Assembly (NCBI GenBank): GCA_033763655.1
Contig: JANRKD010000011.1
Span: 1 to 64,000 of the forward strand
From: QFOX01 sp033763655
GTDB lineage: Bacteria > Pseudomonadota > Alphaproteobacteria > Rickettsiales > UBA3002
Length of the DNA: 64,000 nt
Direction of reading: 5' to 3'
Both the position numbers and the translations under genes were made by a program. The notes under the pieces are model-generated. The model saw only the letters and a list, made by a program, of their open reading frames with translations, did not search any database and was not told the origin of the DNA. Shown here piece by piece: positions 1 to 7,233 of this stretch (position 1 is its first letter; the number at the start of each line of letters is the position of its first letter).

Positions 1-130
1 CCACGCCTCACGGCCCGAACGCCGCCTACCCTCTTCCTCCGGCCACTCGCCCCCTGCCGAAACTGTCACAAAAGCTTCACACTTCGCACCCACGCGGTTT
101 GGTATAGTGACACTGAAATAGGAGCATGCC

Positions 131-547
131 GTGGGTAATGAATCAATTATTGATCCAAGCAAATTGACCCAAGCCGCAAAAGGTGCGTTGGCAAAAGGGC
201 TTAATGAGCAAAAAGAATCGCTGGTCGGGTTGGGCCAAACCGCAAAAGAATGGGGCGTCAATTCAAGTTTGATCGACAGCCTATTAAAAGGTATTCAGGA
301 TTTATTTAGTTCGTTACTTTCTGCCTTTGGCATTGCAGCACCAAGCGCCCCTCCAACAAATGAATTAGCCTCAACTGAGGAATCTGCAGCCCCCGTCGAT
401 GACAAGAAAGCAGTCGACGCACGCGCTGCCGCCGCAGAAGCGGCCAAGGGAAACCCAGCAAGCGGCACGAGCGCGGATGTTGAAACCAATGGTAATCCCA
501 TTGGCCCCCAAAGCCAGACTCTCGCAGCACGGCAGGTTGCTCCATAA
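131..547 (+). CDS. Hypothetical protein, 138 aa
   Basis: Not recognised. GTG start chosen because AGGAG sits 7-8 bases upstream. The N-terminal half is amphipathic, with a hydrophobic helix near residues 50-68 (GIQDLFSSLLSAFG). The rest is low-complexity, rich in Ala, Pro, Glu and Asp, and probably disordered. No signal peptide is evident. The stop overlaps the next start (TAATG), so the two genes are almost certainly co-translated. Codon use is more AT-rich than in most neighbours, which may indicate a lineage-specific gene. The next protein has a similar hydrophobic helix, so the two may act together. Confidence 0.6.
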   Translation: MGNESIIDPSKLTQAAKGALAKGLNEQKESLVGLGQTAKEWGVNSSLIDSLLKGIQDLFSSLLSAFGIAAPSAPPTNELASTEESAAPVDDKKAVDARAAAAEAAKGNPASGTSADVETNGNPIGPQSQTLAARQVAP

Positions 548-1221
548 TGGCCGACGAATCTACAGCCCTCCCGCCTACAGCCTCCACTCCCACGGAGACT
601 ACCCCGCCTGCTGCGGTTGCAGAGGGTATCAAGCGGGAAGAAAACAAGGATACATCCCTCGTCGAGCAGATTGATTTTAATACCATCTATGACGGCTTGG
701 AAAAACGCGACATCAAACTCTCACTCGCAGAGAGAATGTTCTTCGAAAAAACCACCCGCGACAAAATCAAAAAACAAAATAATGGCGAACTACTCGGCAC
801 CAATCACGGTGGCGACCTCACGAACATTCTTCAGGTGCTGTTTTCCTTTATTCAAAAGCTTTTGGGTGGCGAGACAGGCCCTACCCTCACTGCTTCCGGC
901 ATCGGCGACCGATTCACCAACGCAGCCGATGGCGCCACCAATCAGGGCAAGCAATATGTCGTCAATGTTATCAGCGCCAATATATCCCTGCGTTTGCAGC
1001 ATGAAGGCGGTAACCTCGCCCGCGCCGCCGATCTGATGACCGGCTTCACCACTGATGGCTATGCGCGCTATATGCCCGGCTCAATCTCGGAACAACTTGC
1101 CACCCTGCAGGGCATCCCCGCAGGCACCACCTCAACCCTCAATCGGGTTGCGGATGCCAGCGCAGGCCATGGATTGCCAAATTCGACGCATCAACGAAGC
1201 GGTTCCAGGGATTTATCCTAA
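547..1221 (+). CDS. Hypothetical protein, 224 aa
   Basis: Not recognised. The ATG overlaps the previous stop by one base. Residues 1-40 are Pro/Thr-rich and look disordered. A charged region (about 45-80) is followed by a hydrophobic helix around residues 97-108 (LQVLFSFIQKLLGG), resembling the helix of the preceding protein. The second half is Gly/Ala/Thr-rich with an ISANISLRLQ stretch. There are no cysteines and no classical signal peptide. Co-transcribed with the upstream gene. The function is unknown; a cell-surface or cytoskeletal role would be a guess. Confidence 0.6.
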   Translation: MADESTALPPTASTPTETTPPAAVAEGIKREENKDTSLVEQIDFNTIYDGLEKRDIKLSLAERMFFEKTTRDKIKKQNNGELLGTNHGGDLTNILQVLFSFIQKLLGGETGPTLTASGIGDRFTNAADGATNQGKQYVVNVISANISLRLQHEGGNLARAADLMTGFTTDGYARYMPGSISEQLATLQGIPAGTTSTLNRVADASAGHGLPNSTHQRSGSRDLS

Positions 1222-1265
1222 GGAAGCCGTTGACTCGGCAAGCACCTATCCCCTAACGTAGGCGC

Positions 1266-1784
1266 ATGTTCAACCGCCTCAAATTTCACCTCATCGCCAT
1301 CACGGCCATTTCCCTGATCGTGCTGGTGCTCTACCGCCTCATCGGCCCGGCGCAGCCTGTCGCGGCGCCCTCGGCGCTGGCCAGTGGCCAGTATGTGCAT
1401 GTTATCAGCGCTACCTGGGGCCTCAACTGCAACCCCGATATCGAGGAGGCCCTGCGCGAGCGCGCAAACACGCCGCTGCCGACGGATGAGCACGGCAACG
1501 TCCTGCCGCACGAACCGCTCTCCCTGATGGCGCACGACAATGTCCTCGCCACGGCGCAGGCTATCTGCCACGGCAAACCCACCTGCGAGATTTTTGCCAG
1601 CAACGAAGTGCTGAAACTCGACCCCATCGCGCGCTGTTTCAAAAAGCTCGACCTCAGCTACCGCTGCTTCGAGATGGACAAACTGCACATCACCCAGACC
1701 GATCAGGGTGAACTCCTGAAGCTGGATTGCACCACGCCTGCCGCCGCGCCGCATGCAACAGCACCTGCAGCATCTCAGCCGTAA
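1266..1784 (+). CDS. Membrane-anchored protein with SUEL-lectin-like Cys pattern
   Basis: 172 aa. Residues 8-26 form one transmembrane anchor or uncleaved signal, so the rest is probably periplasmic. The soluble part shows ATWGLNC, then NVLATAQAICHGKPTCEI, then DPIARCFKKLDLSYRC. This order (aromatic-Gly-x-x-Cys; Val-x-x-x-Cys-x-Gly-x-x-x-Cys; Asp-Pro; Lys-x-Leu-x-x-x-Tyr-x-Cys) resembles the galactose/rhamnose-binding SUEL lectin fold. That assignment rests on pattern memory only. The tail is Ala/Pro-rich. It overlaps the next gene by 32 bases, and both share the same topology, so they may form a small envelope unit. Confidence 0.6.
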   Translation: MFNRLKFHLIAITAISLIVLVLYRLIGPAQPVAAPSALASGQYVHVISATWGLNCNPDIEEALRERANTPLPTDEHGNVLPHEPLSLMAHDNVLATAQAICHGKPTCEIFASNEVLKLDPIARCFKKLDLSYRCFEMDKLHITQTDQGELLKLDCTTPAAAPHATAPAASQP

Positions 1785-2292
1785 GTTTGTCATCCTGTTG
1801 CTCGAAGCGCTGGTCATCGGCGCGTTGATTGCCTTCGCCTTTCTCCTTGGCCCCGCCAGCGAAGCGCCCGATCCATCGGTAGCAGCGCCCGTTGCCGCCA
1901 GCCCACCGCCGTTACCATTGCCGCCGCAGGATGTCGCCACCACCGTGCTCGAACTTTTCAGCCCGTCCGACCAGTCGCTCACCCACCAGTTGAACGACAC
2001 CACCATCACCCAGCAGATCGAGCAGCTGATGGCCACCAACTATGTGCTGCTGAACTGCAAACACATCAACCACCACCAGTACCGCGACAATTTCCGCGCA
2101 CTGATACTCTATGCCCAGCGCATGAAACTCGCCGACACGCCGGAAGCCGCCGAAGCCAAAGTGCGCCTCATCGCCCAATCCGCGAGTGCGAGCTATTCCC
2201 TGCTCTATCAGCGCACGCAATGCGACGACCCGAGGCTCGCCGCCACCGCCGGCGAATTACTCACCTGGCAGCGGGCTTATCTAAATCAATAA
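1753..2292 (+). CDS. Hypothetical membrane-anchored protein, 179 aa
   Basis: Not recognised. One strongly hydrophobic segment (about residues 12-32), a Pro/Ala linker, then a helical, presumably periplasmic domain. That domain has two cysteines that could form a disulfide (LLNCKH and QRTQCDD). It begins inside the preceding gene, suggesting translational coupling; no clear ribosome site is visible. Its last 12 bases overlap the end of the convergent tail-protein gene, so this is the boundary between the host-type operon and the capsid cluster. Confidence 0.6.
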   Translation: MQQHLQHLSRKFVILLLEALVIGALIAFAFLLGPASEAPDPSVAAPVAASPPPLPLPPQDVATTVLELFSPSDQSLTHQLNDTTITQQIEQLMATNYVLLNCKHINHHQYRDNFRALILYAQRMKLADTPEAAEAKVRLIAQSASASYSLLYQRTQCDDPRLAATAGELLTWQRAYLNQ

Positions 2293-2688
2293 CGCCGTCC
2301 CGCTTGATTCCAGCCGACACCGCAGCCGTTTGATTTCCCCGGCGGCATTATCCTCACGGTATTGGGTTACCATCGCGCGCAGCTGCACGGTTTCGCCGCT
2401 GCGCAGTTGCAGCCTGAAATTGCCGCTCGTTCCCGCCAGCGCGAGGCTCCGCAGGCGCAGGGCGGCGGCATCATCCGTCGCATAACTCTCGCACTCGATA
2501 ATCGCCTGCCGGTTGCCGGTGCCCACCTGCGTCACCCAGGCATCCCCGGCCACGGCATTGCCGACATGGCCGCGCTGCGTAATGTCGAGCCGCGTCACCA
2601 GCGCCCCCCGGAGCGGGCTGAACAGCTCGCCGCTGCCGACGCCGTCGCCTACCAGCAGGCTCAGCCCATCCGATCCAATCACTGCCAT
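2281..2688 (-). CDS. Phage/GTA major tail protein (TP901-1 type, gp9-like)
   Basis: 135 aa, the expected size for the TP901-1 major tail protein family that forms the tail tube in siphovirus-like particles and in GTAs (gene 9 of the Rhodobacter agent). The sequence begins with a short beta-rich stretch (GSDGLSLLVGDG) and is a beta-sandwich-like protein rich in Thr, Gly and Leu. Position supports the call: it directly follows the DUF3168-type completion protein and ends the cluster. It is the last structural gene here; no chaperone, tape measure or fibre gene follows. Confidence 0.75.
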   Translation of the reverse strand: MAVIGSDGLSLLVGDGVGSGELFSPLRGALVTRLDITQRGHVGNAVAGDAWVTQVGTGNRQAIIECESYATDDAAALRLRSLALAGTSGNFRLQLRSGETVQLRAMVTQYREDNAAGEIKRLRCRLESSGTALLI

Positions 2689-2689
2689 G

Positions 2690-3094
2690 CTACACCTCCG
2701 CCACGGTCACGCGCAGATTCATCGTGCCGTGCATATGGGTTGCCTGTTCTGCCAGCTCGGTGCGTGCCTCGGTGCAGCGCAGGATCACCTGTTGCAGGCC
2801 GTCAAGCGTCAACGTCCCCAGATGCAGCAACGCAAACAGGCGGTTCATAATCGCCAATGCGGTTTTGCGGCCGGAGGACGCTGTCCACACGTCAATCTGC
2901 AGGGTCAGTTCGTTAATTGTCAGGGTGGCGGCAGGCAATTCGCGCATCTGTCCGTCGCCGATGACCACATACGGCAGCGGCGTTTTCTGCGGCACGGCGT
3001 CATAAACACCGCTGACCATGCCCATCAGTACGCCGTCGCCCTGCAATTTCGTATGAAGTGCGCGCTGCACTTCCATTAGCGCCAGGCTGCTCAT
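2690..3094 (-). CDS. Phage/GTA tail completion protein (DUF3168, gp8-like)
   Basis: 134 aa. It matches the DUF3168 family by its N-terminal helix (LALMEVQRALHTKL), the PLPYVVIGD strand and the LQIDVWTASSGRKTALAIM segment, all typical of neck/tail-terminator proteins such as gene 8 of the Rhodobacter GTA. The start overlaps the end of the head-tail adaptor gene by 4 bases and the stop lies one base before the major tail gene, so the genes are translationally coupled. Role: closes the tail tube at the head-tail junction. Confidence 0.8.
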   Translation of the reverse strand: MSSLALMEVQRALHTKLQGDGVLMGMVSGVYDAVPQKTPLPYVVIGDGQMRELPAATLTINELTLQIDVWTASSGRKTALAIMNRLFALLHLGTLTLDGLQQVILRCTEARTELAEQATHMHGTMNLRVTVAEV

Positions 3095-3411
3095 AGATTT
3101 TCCTCATAGGTTAGAATGCTTAGAATCTCCCCCTGTTCGTGCAGCGAGTGAATACTCAGCACATGGCTTTTCCAGACTATCCGCATCGACGCATCCAGAT
3201 CCGTGCGCAGGCGGATACGCACGCGGTAGCCCGCATTGGCGCTGCGCTGGTCGGCGCTGGCGCGTTCGCTCTGGCCGATAAAAATAGGCTCGACCTGGGC
3301 AAAAACCGTCGCCAGTTCACCCCAGTTGAGCACCTGCCCGCCATAGCCGTCATCGCCGGCCACCAGCTGTTCGATGCGCACGCGTTCACGCAATAACGAA
3401 GCGAAGCTCAT
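3091..3411 (-). CDS. Phage/GTA head-tail adaptor protein (gp7-like)
   Basis: 106 aa. Family features of the SPP1 gp16-like head-tail joining proteins are visible: an N-terminal RVRIEQLVAGDDGYGG stretch followed by W and LATVFAQVEP, then a basic beta-rich core. It overlaps both neighbours by 4 bases (ATGA-type junctions), as is usual for GTA genes 6-8. Role: stopper/adaptor ring between connector and tail. Complete, with no odd features. Confidence 0.8.
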   Translation of the reverse strand: MSFASLLRERVRIEQLVAGDDGYGGQVLNWGELATVFAQVEPIFIGQSERASADQRSANAGYRVRIRLRTDLDASMRIVWKSHVLSIHSLHEQGEILSILTYEENL

Positions 3412-3956
3412 AGCGCTATCCGGCGGAAAGGCTGGTAACAGGCCACCGACTGCATCGGCAGGGGGGCGGCGCCGTCGCGCGTTTCCATCATCACCGTGAT
3501 ATGGTGCAGCATCCCCTGAAGAATAGTCGCAGGCACCTCCGCCGCCGTTGCCGCCGTTGCGGCGATGTAACGCACGCTTACCTGCGCACTACCTAACGCC
3601 GGGTTAAAATGGAGGGAGAACCCGTCCACACTCAGCCGGTAGGTCGCCGCATCCGCCGCGCCGCTGACGCCCGCTTCATCCGTCAGCGTCACGCTGACAA
3701 CAGATTCCGCCGGGCCGAACGGCAGCGCCAGCCTGCTGCTTGCCGGGTTGGCGCGGCGGTATTCCCAGGTCTGCGGTAGCAGAGCCATTTTCATGAACTG
3801 TTCTGCCGCCAGCCGCGCGGCCGTAATGGCCCGCGCGAGCGGCTCGTCATCCGCGTTATGCTCGATACGCAGGAAGGCTTTCGCCTGCGCCAGGGTCAGC
3901 GGCTCGTTGGCCGGTGACGCGATAAGGCGCAGGCTCGATGATTGGTCATCGCTCAT
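3408..3956 (-). CDS. Phage/GTA head-tail connector (phiE125 gp8 / GTA gp6-like)
   Basis: 182 aa from the ATG at 3956, chosen because GGGAG lies 7 bases upstream; the frame stays open upstream to 4118 but without a good start. The N-terminal half has the LTLAQAKAFLRIEHNADDEPL motif, with helix AARLAAEQFMKMALLPQTW, typical of adaptor proteins that attach below the portal ring. The C-terminal part is beta-rich and ends with an amphipathic helix. It sits between the small gene at 4146 and the adaptor at 3411, as expected for GTA gene 6. Confidence 0.8.
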   Translation of the reverse strand: MSDDQSSSLRLIASPANEPLTLAQAKAFLRIEHNADDEPLARAITAARLAAEQFMKMALLPQTWEYRRANPASSRLALPFGPAESVVSVTLTDEAGVSGAADAATYRLSVDGFSLHFNPALGSAQVSVRYIAATAATAAEVPATILQGMLHHITVMMETRDGAAPLPMQSVACYQPFRRIAL

Positions 3957-4145
3957 AGAATCTCCCGTATTCGAATAAGGTGAAGGAACAAACGTCGCGC
4001 GCCGGAGGCGCACCAGCAGCGCCATCGCAAAGGATGACAGGCCCGGCCGCCCGCCCGCGCCACGCGCACAGCTACCTTCCTGCTGCCCTATTTCAGGGGC
4101 ATAGAGGTAAAAATCCATGGGGCGGGGGACGGGTTAAAGCGTGGG

Positions 4146-4490
4146 TTAATCCAGCTTGTTGTTGGCTTTCTTGCTCAACTCGGCGGCGACGCGGCTGGCA
4201 TTTTCAGAATCGGGAATATCGAGCATCCCTTCGTGGTTGAAGCCGTAATCACGTTCCATTTTCGCGCGCACCTCTTCGCTCGGTTCACCGCTGCCCGCCT
4301 CGATGATAACCCCGTGCTCCTCGGGATAAAACATGCCCGAGTTCTGCGCTTCCATGAACGCTTTGAGTTTATCGGCGCGCACGCCGACATAGGCGTAAAT
4401 CGGCACGCCGTCGGGGTCTTCGCCGCGCACCAGCAGCACGCAGACCGTCTTTTCGGCCAGCATCTTTTCCGAACGGCTTAGATCGCTCAC
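4146..4490 (-). CDS. Small conserved protein of the capsid cluster, paralogue of 10594-10905
   Basis: 114 aa, GTG start preceded by AAGGGGGG; an ATG nine codons downstream is an alternative. Function unknown. Its core (YAYVGVRADKLKAFMEA, EEVRAKMERDYGFNHE) aligns along its length with the + strand protein at 10594-10905 (YYFVLVEAPREAAFLKA, QEVKDYLKEKYGFDV), so the two are diverged paralogues of one small alpha/beta family. Acidic, without signal or membrane segment. It lies between the major capsid and connector genes, where the Rhodobacter GTA has no equivalent. Confidence 0.7.
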   Translation of the reverse strand: MSDLSRSEKMLAEKTVCVLLVRGEDPDGVPIYAYVGVRADKLKAFMEAQNSGMFYPEEHGVIIEAGSGEPSEEVRAKMERDYGFNHEGMLDIPDSENASRVAAELSKKANNKLD

Positions 4491-4535
4491 GCGCCCCCCT
4501 TACTCCACGCCAAGGTAGGCTTGACAGGCATTTTT

Positions 4536-4541
4536 TGTCAA
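4536..4541 (-). promoter_or_regulatory. Candidate -35 box for the 4490 gene
   Basis: The minus strand reads a perfect TTGACA here, about 46 bases before the GTG start, with TACCTT 18 bases further as a weak -10. TTGACA is also mirrored at 4521-4526, giving a 6-bp inverted repeat with a 9-base loop that could instead be a hairpin or operator. No experimental support. Confidence 0.3.
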
Positions 4542-4619
4542 TCAAAAGGCCCCGATGCCGCAAAAAAAGCGTCATTTTCAACCCATTGTGGCAAATCCCC
4601 CGCCATGCGACAAGGCGGT

Positions 4620-4649
4620 GGGCGGGCAAGGCTTTCGCCCTGCCCGCCC
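4620..4649 (-). terminator. GC-rich hairpin with GAAA tetraloop after the major capsid gene
   Basis: On the minus strand GGGCGGGCA, one mismatch, then GGC-GAAA-GCC, and TGCCCGCCC form a 12-bp stem closed by a GNRA tetraloop. It lies 80 bases downstream of the capsid stop. There is no U-tract, so it may be a mRNA 3' stabiliser or partial attenuator separating abundant capsid mRNA from the downstream neck genes. Confidence 0.5.
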
Positions 4650-4728
4650 TTCAGCGCCGCCATCATCACGCACCGGTGGGGGTGGCACAAACGGCCGTGG
4701 GCGCGCTGAATCCTGAGCCGACGCTTCG

Positions 4729-5925
4729 TTAGACCAGCTTGAGGATCTTGATCGCGTCGGTATTCACCACTTTGCCGCCGACGCGCTTCGTGGTGTAGAA
4801 TTTCACGAACGGTTTGGCAGTGAACGGGTCGCGCAGGGTGCGGATGCCGATGCGATCCACAATCAGGTAGGCGCGTTTAAAATCCGCGACCACGACCGAC
4901 AGCGCACTGGCCGCCGGCACCGGCATATCGGCTGCCAGTGCCACCGGCACGCCCAGCAACGTATCCGGGCGCCCGGCTGCAAGGCCCGGCTGCCACAGAT
5001 ACTGGTTGGTGGTTGCTTCTTTCAGCAGACGTACTGCCTGAACCGTGGTGCGGTGCATCAGGAACGAGGCGTTGCGCGCGTAATCATCCTTCAGCGCATA
5101 GTAAAGCTGAATCAGGCTATCGGCGGTGACTGTCGCCGGGGTGCCGGTATTCACCTGCTCAATCGTGCCCCAGCTTGTGCCCGCCGCATAACTCAACAAC
5201 CCTTTGGGCTGCGTCGTGCCGTCGCCGCTGATGAATGCGGTTGCTTCGAGGCGCGCCATTTTATCGGCAACTTTGCGGGCGATCCACTGCTCGATATCGA
5301 TCGAACCATCGTCGATGAGCTTTTGCGTCGCCTGCGGCTGCGCATACATCTCGAACGTGTCGATGGTATTACGGCCAAGGGTCGGAGCGCTGGTTTCCGC
5401 GCTGCGCACGGTGGTTTCGTCGCCCCATGCGGCACCGACATCGGTCGGGTCTTCGATCAAATCGAGCGAGTCCGACGAAATGGTTTCCACCGTCGCCAGT
5501 GCGCGCAGCGGCGACGACTCATTAACAATCTGTACGATGAGATCGGCAAGCTGGTTGGGCACGAGATACCCGCCGTTCGCATCCGTACCAACGGAGAGCG
5601 CTTTCGACTGAATCTGCTCAAGGCCGGAATCCATGCCTTTGCGCAGGTAGGTATTAAACGCCGCCTTGTATTCGGCCTGATCTTGCCCGCTATAGCCGAG
5701 GGTGGACATCTCGCGGCCCGGGCGCGCCTGCACCGTTTCGATGCGGTCGAGCCGGCTTTTGTAATGGTCGAGCGCGTCGTTGATCTTCTTCAGATGCCCG
5801 TCATGCAACGGGTCGGCGGCGCCTTTGCGCTCGATTTCGTTCAGGCGATTTTCATTCACCTGCTTGAATTGCTCCCAGGCATTGCCGAGCGCATACATAC
5901 CTTCCGTGACTTCCTGTATCGACAT
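4729..5925 (-). CDS. Phage/GTA major capsid protein, HK97 fold (gp5-like)
   Basis: 398 aa, the usual length for HK97-family capsid proteins. Residues 1-70 are charged and helical (delta/scaffold domain, normally removed by the prohead protease). The mature part starts near the SVGTDANGGYLVPNQLADLIV motif, which is typical of the family, followed by the E-loop and P-domain (YAQPQATQKLIDD, FISGDGTTQPKGLL) and the A-domain. The ATG has AGAGGA upstream. It follows the protease in gene order, with an AT-rich control region and an opposite-strand gene in between. Intact, and no sign of decay. Confidence 0.93.
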   Translation of the reverse strand: MSIQEVTEGMYALGNAWEQFKQVNENRLNEIERKGAADPLHDGHLKKINDALDHYKSRLDRIETVQARPGREMSTLGYSGQDQAEYKAAFNTYLRKGMDSGLEQIQSKALSVGTDANGGYLVPNQLADLIVQIVNESSPLRALATVETISSDSLDLIEDPTDVGAAWGDETTVRSAETSAPTLGRNTIDTFEMYAQPQATQKLIDDGSIDIEQWIARKVADKMARLEATAFISGDGTTQPKGLLSYAAGTSWGTIEQVNTGTPATVTADSLIQLYYALKDDYARNASFLMHRTTVQAVRLLKEATTNQYLWQPGLAAGRPDTLLGVPVALAADMPVPAASALSVVVADFKRAYLIVDRIGIRTLRDPFTAKPFVKFYTTKRVGGKVVNTDAIKILKLV

Positions 5926-6014
5926 AATAACAAATCCTCTTGGTGGTTAAAAAAATAGCGACCGAAAACATCCGGCCGCCATGGGCAGTAAATTTCATAA
6001 AATTTGAGTAAATT

Positions 6015-6055
6015 TTAACTTGTGTTAACTCCGCCCATGTGTTAACAATTCTTAA
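6015..6055. promoter_or_regulatory. Phased TTAA sites upstream of the capsid gene
   Basis: Four TTAA tetramers start at 6015, 6025, 6042 and 6052, two of them inside the direct repeat TGTGTTAAC (6021-6029 and 6038-6046). The spacing (10, 17, 10) puts two TTAA-N6-TTAA pairs side by side. CtrA sites in alphaproteobacteria are TTAA-N7-TTAA, so these are similar but one base short. The 361-base gap 5926-6286 holds nothing else except a 6-bp hairpin at 6201-6216 (GCTTCC-TCAA-GGAAGC). Confidence 0.4.
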
Positions 6056-6286
6056 GACTAGGACGCAGCTTTCTTAACAGCGTTCCCGACGTAAGCAGTT
6101 GATGGCAGGTTGAAAGTTATTGCATTCGCGGTGGCTCCCGACCTAGATTTGGGTGGTGGATATGCCCCAAAAGGGGTATACTCACTAAGAAAAACAATAT
6201 GCTTCCTCAAGGAAGCGCATCGCGCAGGCAGGTTTATGCAGGAGTTTTCCTTAACCTTCAGTCGGGTATCACGTTCCGCCATTGCC

Positions 6287-6691
6287 ATGAACCCGGAAAT
6301 CAAAACCCGCGTCGTCGAACTTCTGGCGCGCGCTTACCACAACCTCCACGGGCAGAGCCTCACCCACGCCGATGCGGCATGGGTCAACAGCATCACGGCG
6401 ACCGGGCTGCAACTCAGCCTTGATGCGCGGGTGCGCACTCTATCGCCGCGCGAGATGGTGCATCTGTTCGAGAACGTTATCCGCATCAGCGAGGAGCATC
6501 TGCGCGAGGCGCACCGCCACGCCGCGATGGCCAGCAACGTCTTCTACCTCAAGGAAACCGCGCTCGATGCCATCGCTATCGACGGGCACGAGGCGACCTA
6601 CCATGCAGTGGCCACGACCATCCTTGGCGGGCATAACGCGGCTCACTCGGGGCGGGTCGAAGTGCCAAAACCGGGCGAGCCTGTCGCATAA
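6287..6691 (+). CDS. Hypothetical protein inserted antiparallel in the capsid cluster
   Basis: 134 aa from ATG 6287; ATG 6236 in the same frame, with GCAGG upstream, would add 17 residues, so the start is uncertain. Not recognised. Helical, His-rich protein (ARAYHNLHGQ, LREAHRHAAM) with no signal or membrane segment. It runs opposite to the protease and capsid genes on either side. Its last 49 bases overlap the 3' end of the protease gene tail-to-tail. Frame composition favours this strand; the minus strand has no plausible protein here. Confidence 0.6.
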   Translation: MNPEIKTRVVELLARAYHNLHGQSLTHADAAWVNSITATGLQLSLDARVRTLSPREMVHLFENVIRISEEHLREAHRHAAMASNVFYLKETALDAIAIDGHEATYHAVATTILGGHNAAHSGRVEVPKPGEPVA

Positions 6692-7233
6692 AGCAGGCTG
6701 ATACCCGCGCGGTCGATGGCGCGCAACAACCCTGACACCCTGTCATCCGTGCGCGATTTCACCACCGTCACCTGCGCTGCTTCGTTCGCAGGCAGCGTTA
6801 CCAGACTGATCTCCCACAGCTTCAAATCCAGCAACTCGCGTACCCCCGTATCGGGGTTGCGCCGCGCGCGCTTGACACTGTAGCCGATGCTCAGCCCGCG
6901 GACCACACCCGCTTTCAGCAGGGCATAAGCCTCGCGCGCCTGCGCCACGTCGAGCAGCAGCTTGCCTTTCACATACAGACCACGCGCATCCTCAAACAGC
7001 GAGGTGATTACCCCGATTGGTTGTTGCCACTGGTGTTGCCACAGCAACTGGACGGGCGTATCGCGCTGCGCGATACTGGCCTTGAATGCCCCCGCATGGA
7101 CACGGTCGCGCTGGCTATCGACATTGTTAAACACGCTTGCATAGCCCGCAAACGTACCGTCTTCGGCGATAGATTTTACTTCAAATGCACAGGGCATCTG
7201 ACGGTGTGGCCGATGGTTTGCTTTATTTTCCAT
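6643..7233 (-). CDS. HK97-family prohead protease (GTA gp4-like)
   Basis: 196 aa from ATG 7233, with GGGGA 8 bases upstream; a TTG two codons earlier is less likely. Peptidase S78 features: an N-terminal strand with GTFAGYASVFNNVDSQRDRV, catalytic His near residue 67 (LLWQHQW) and Ser near 115 (GLSIGYSV). It cleaves the capsid scaffold domain during head maturation. It overlaps the end of the portal gene by 11 bases. The C-terminal 16 residues overlap the opposite-strand gene and look unconserved. Confidence 0.9.
   Translation of the reverse strand: MENKANHRPHRQMPCAFEVKSIAEDGTFAGYASVFNNVDSQRDRVHAGAFKASIAQRDTPVQLLWQHQWQQPIGVITSLFEDARGLYVKGKLLLDVAQAREAYALLKAGVVRGLSIGYSVKRARRNPDTGVRELLDLKLWEISLVTLPANEAAQVTVVKSRTDDRVSGLLRAIDRAGISLLYATGSPGFGTSTRPE

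Noticed and set aside
76..108. Promoter TTCACA/TATAGT before the first gene
   Set aside because: The spacer would be 21 bases, too long for a standard promoter.
1218..2039. 273-codon minus-strand frame
   Set aside because: It overlaps two + strand genes with membrane anchors and shows Cys/Arg-rich low complexity.
5053..5958. 301-codon + strand frame over the capsid gene
   Set aside because: Antisense to a clear HK97 capsid protein, and its composition is unlike a real protein.
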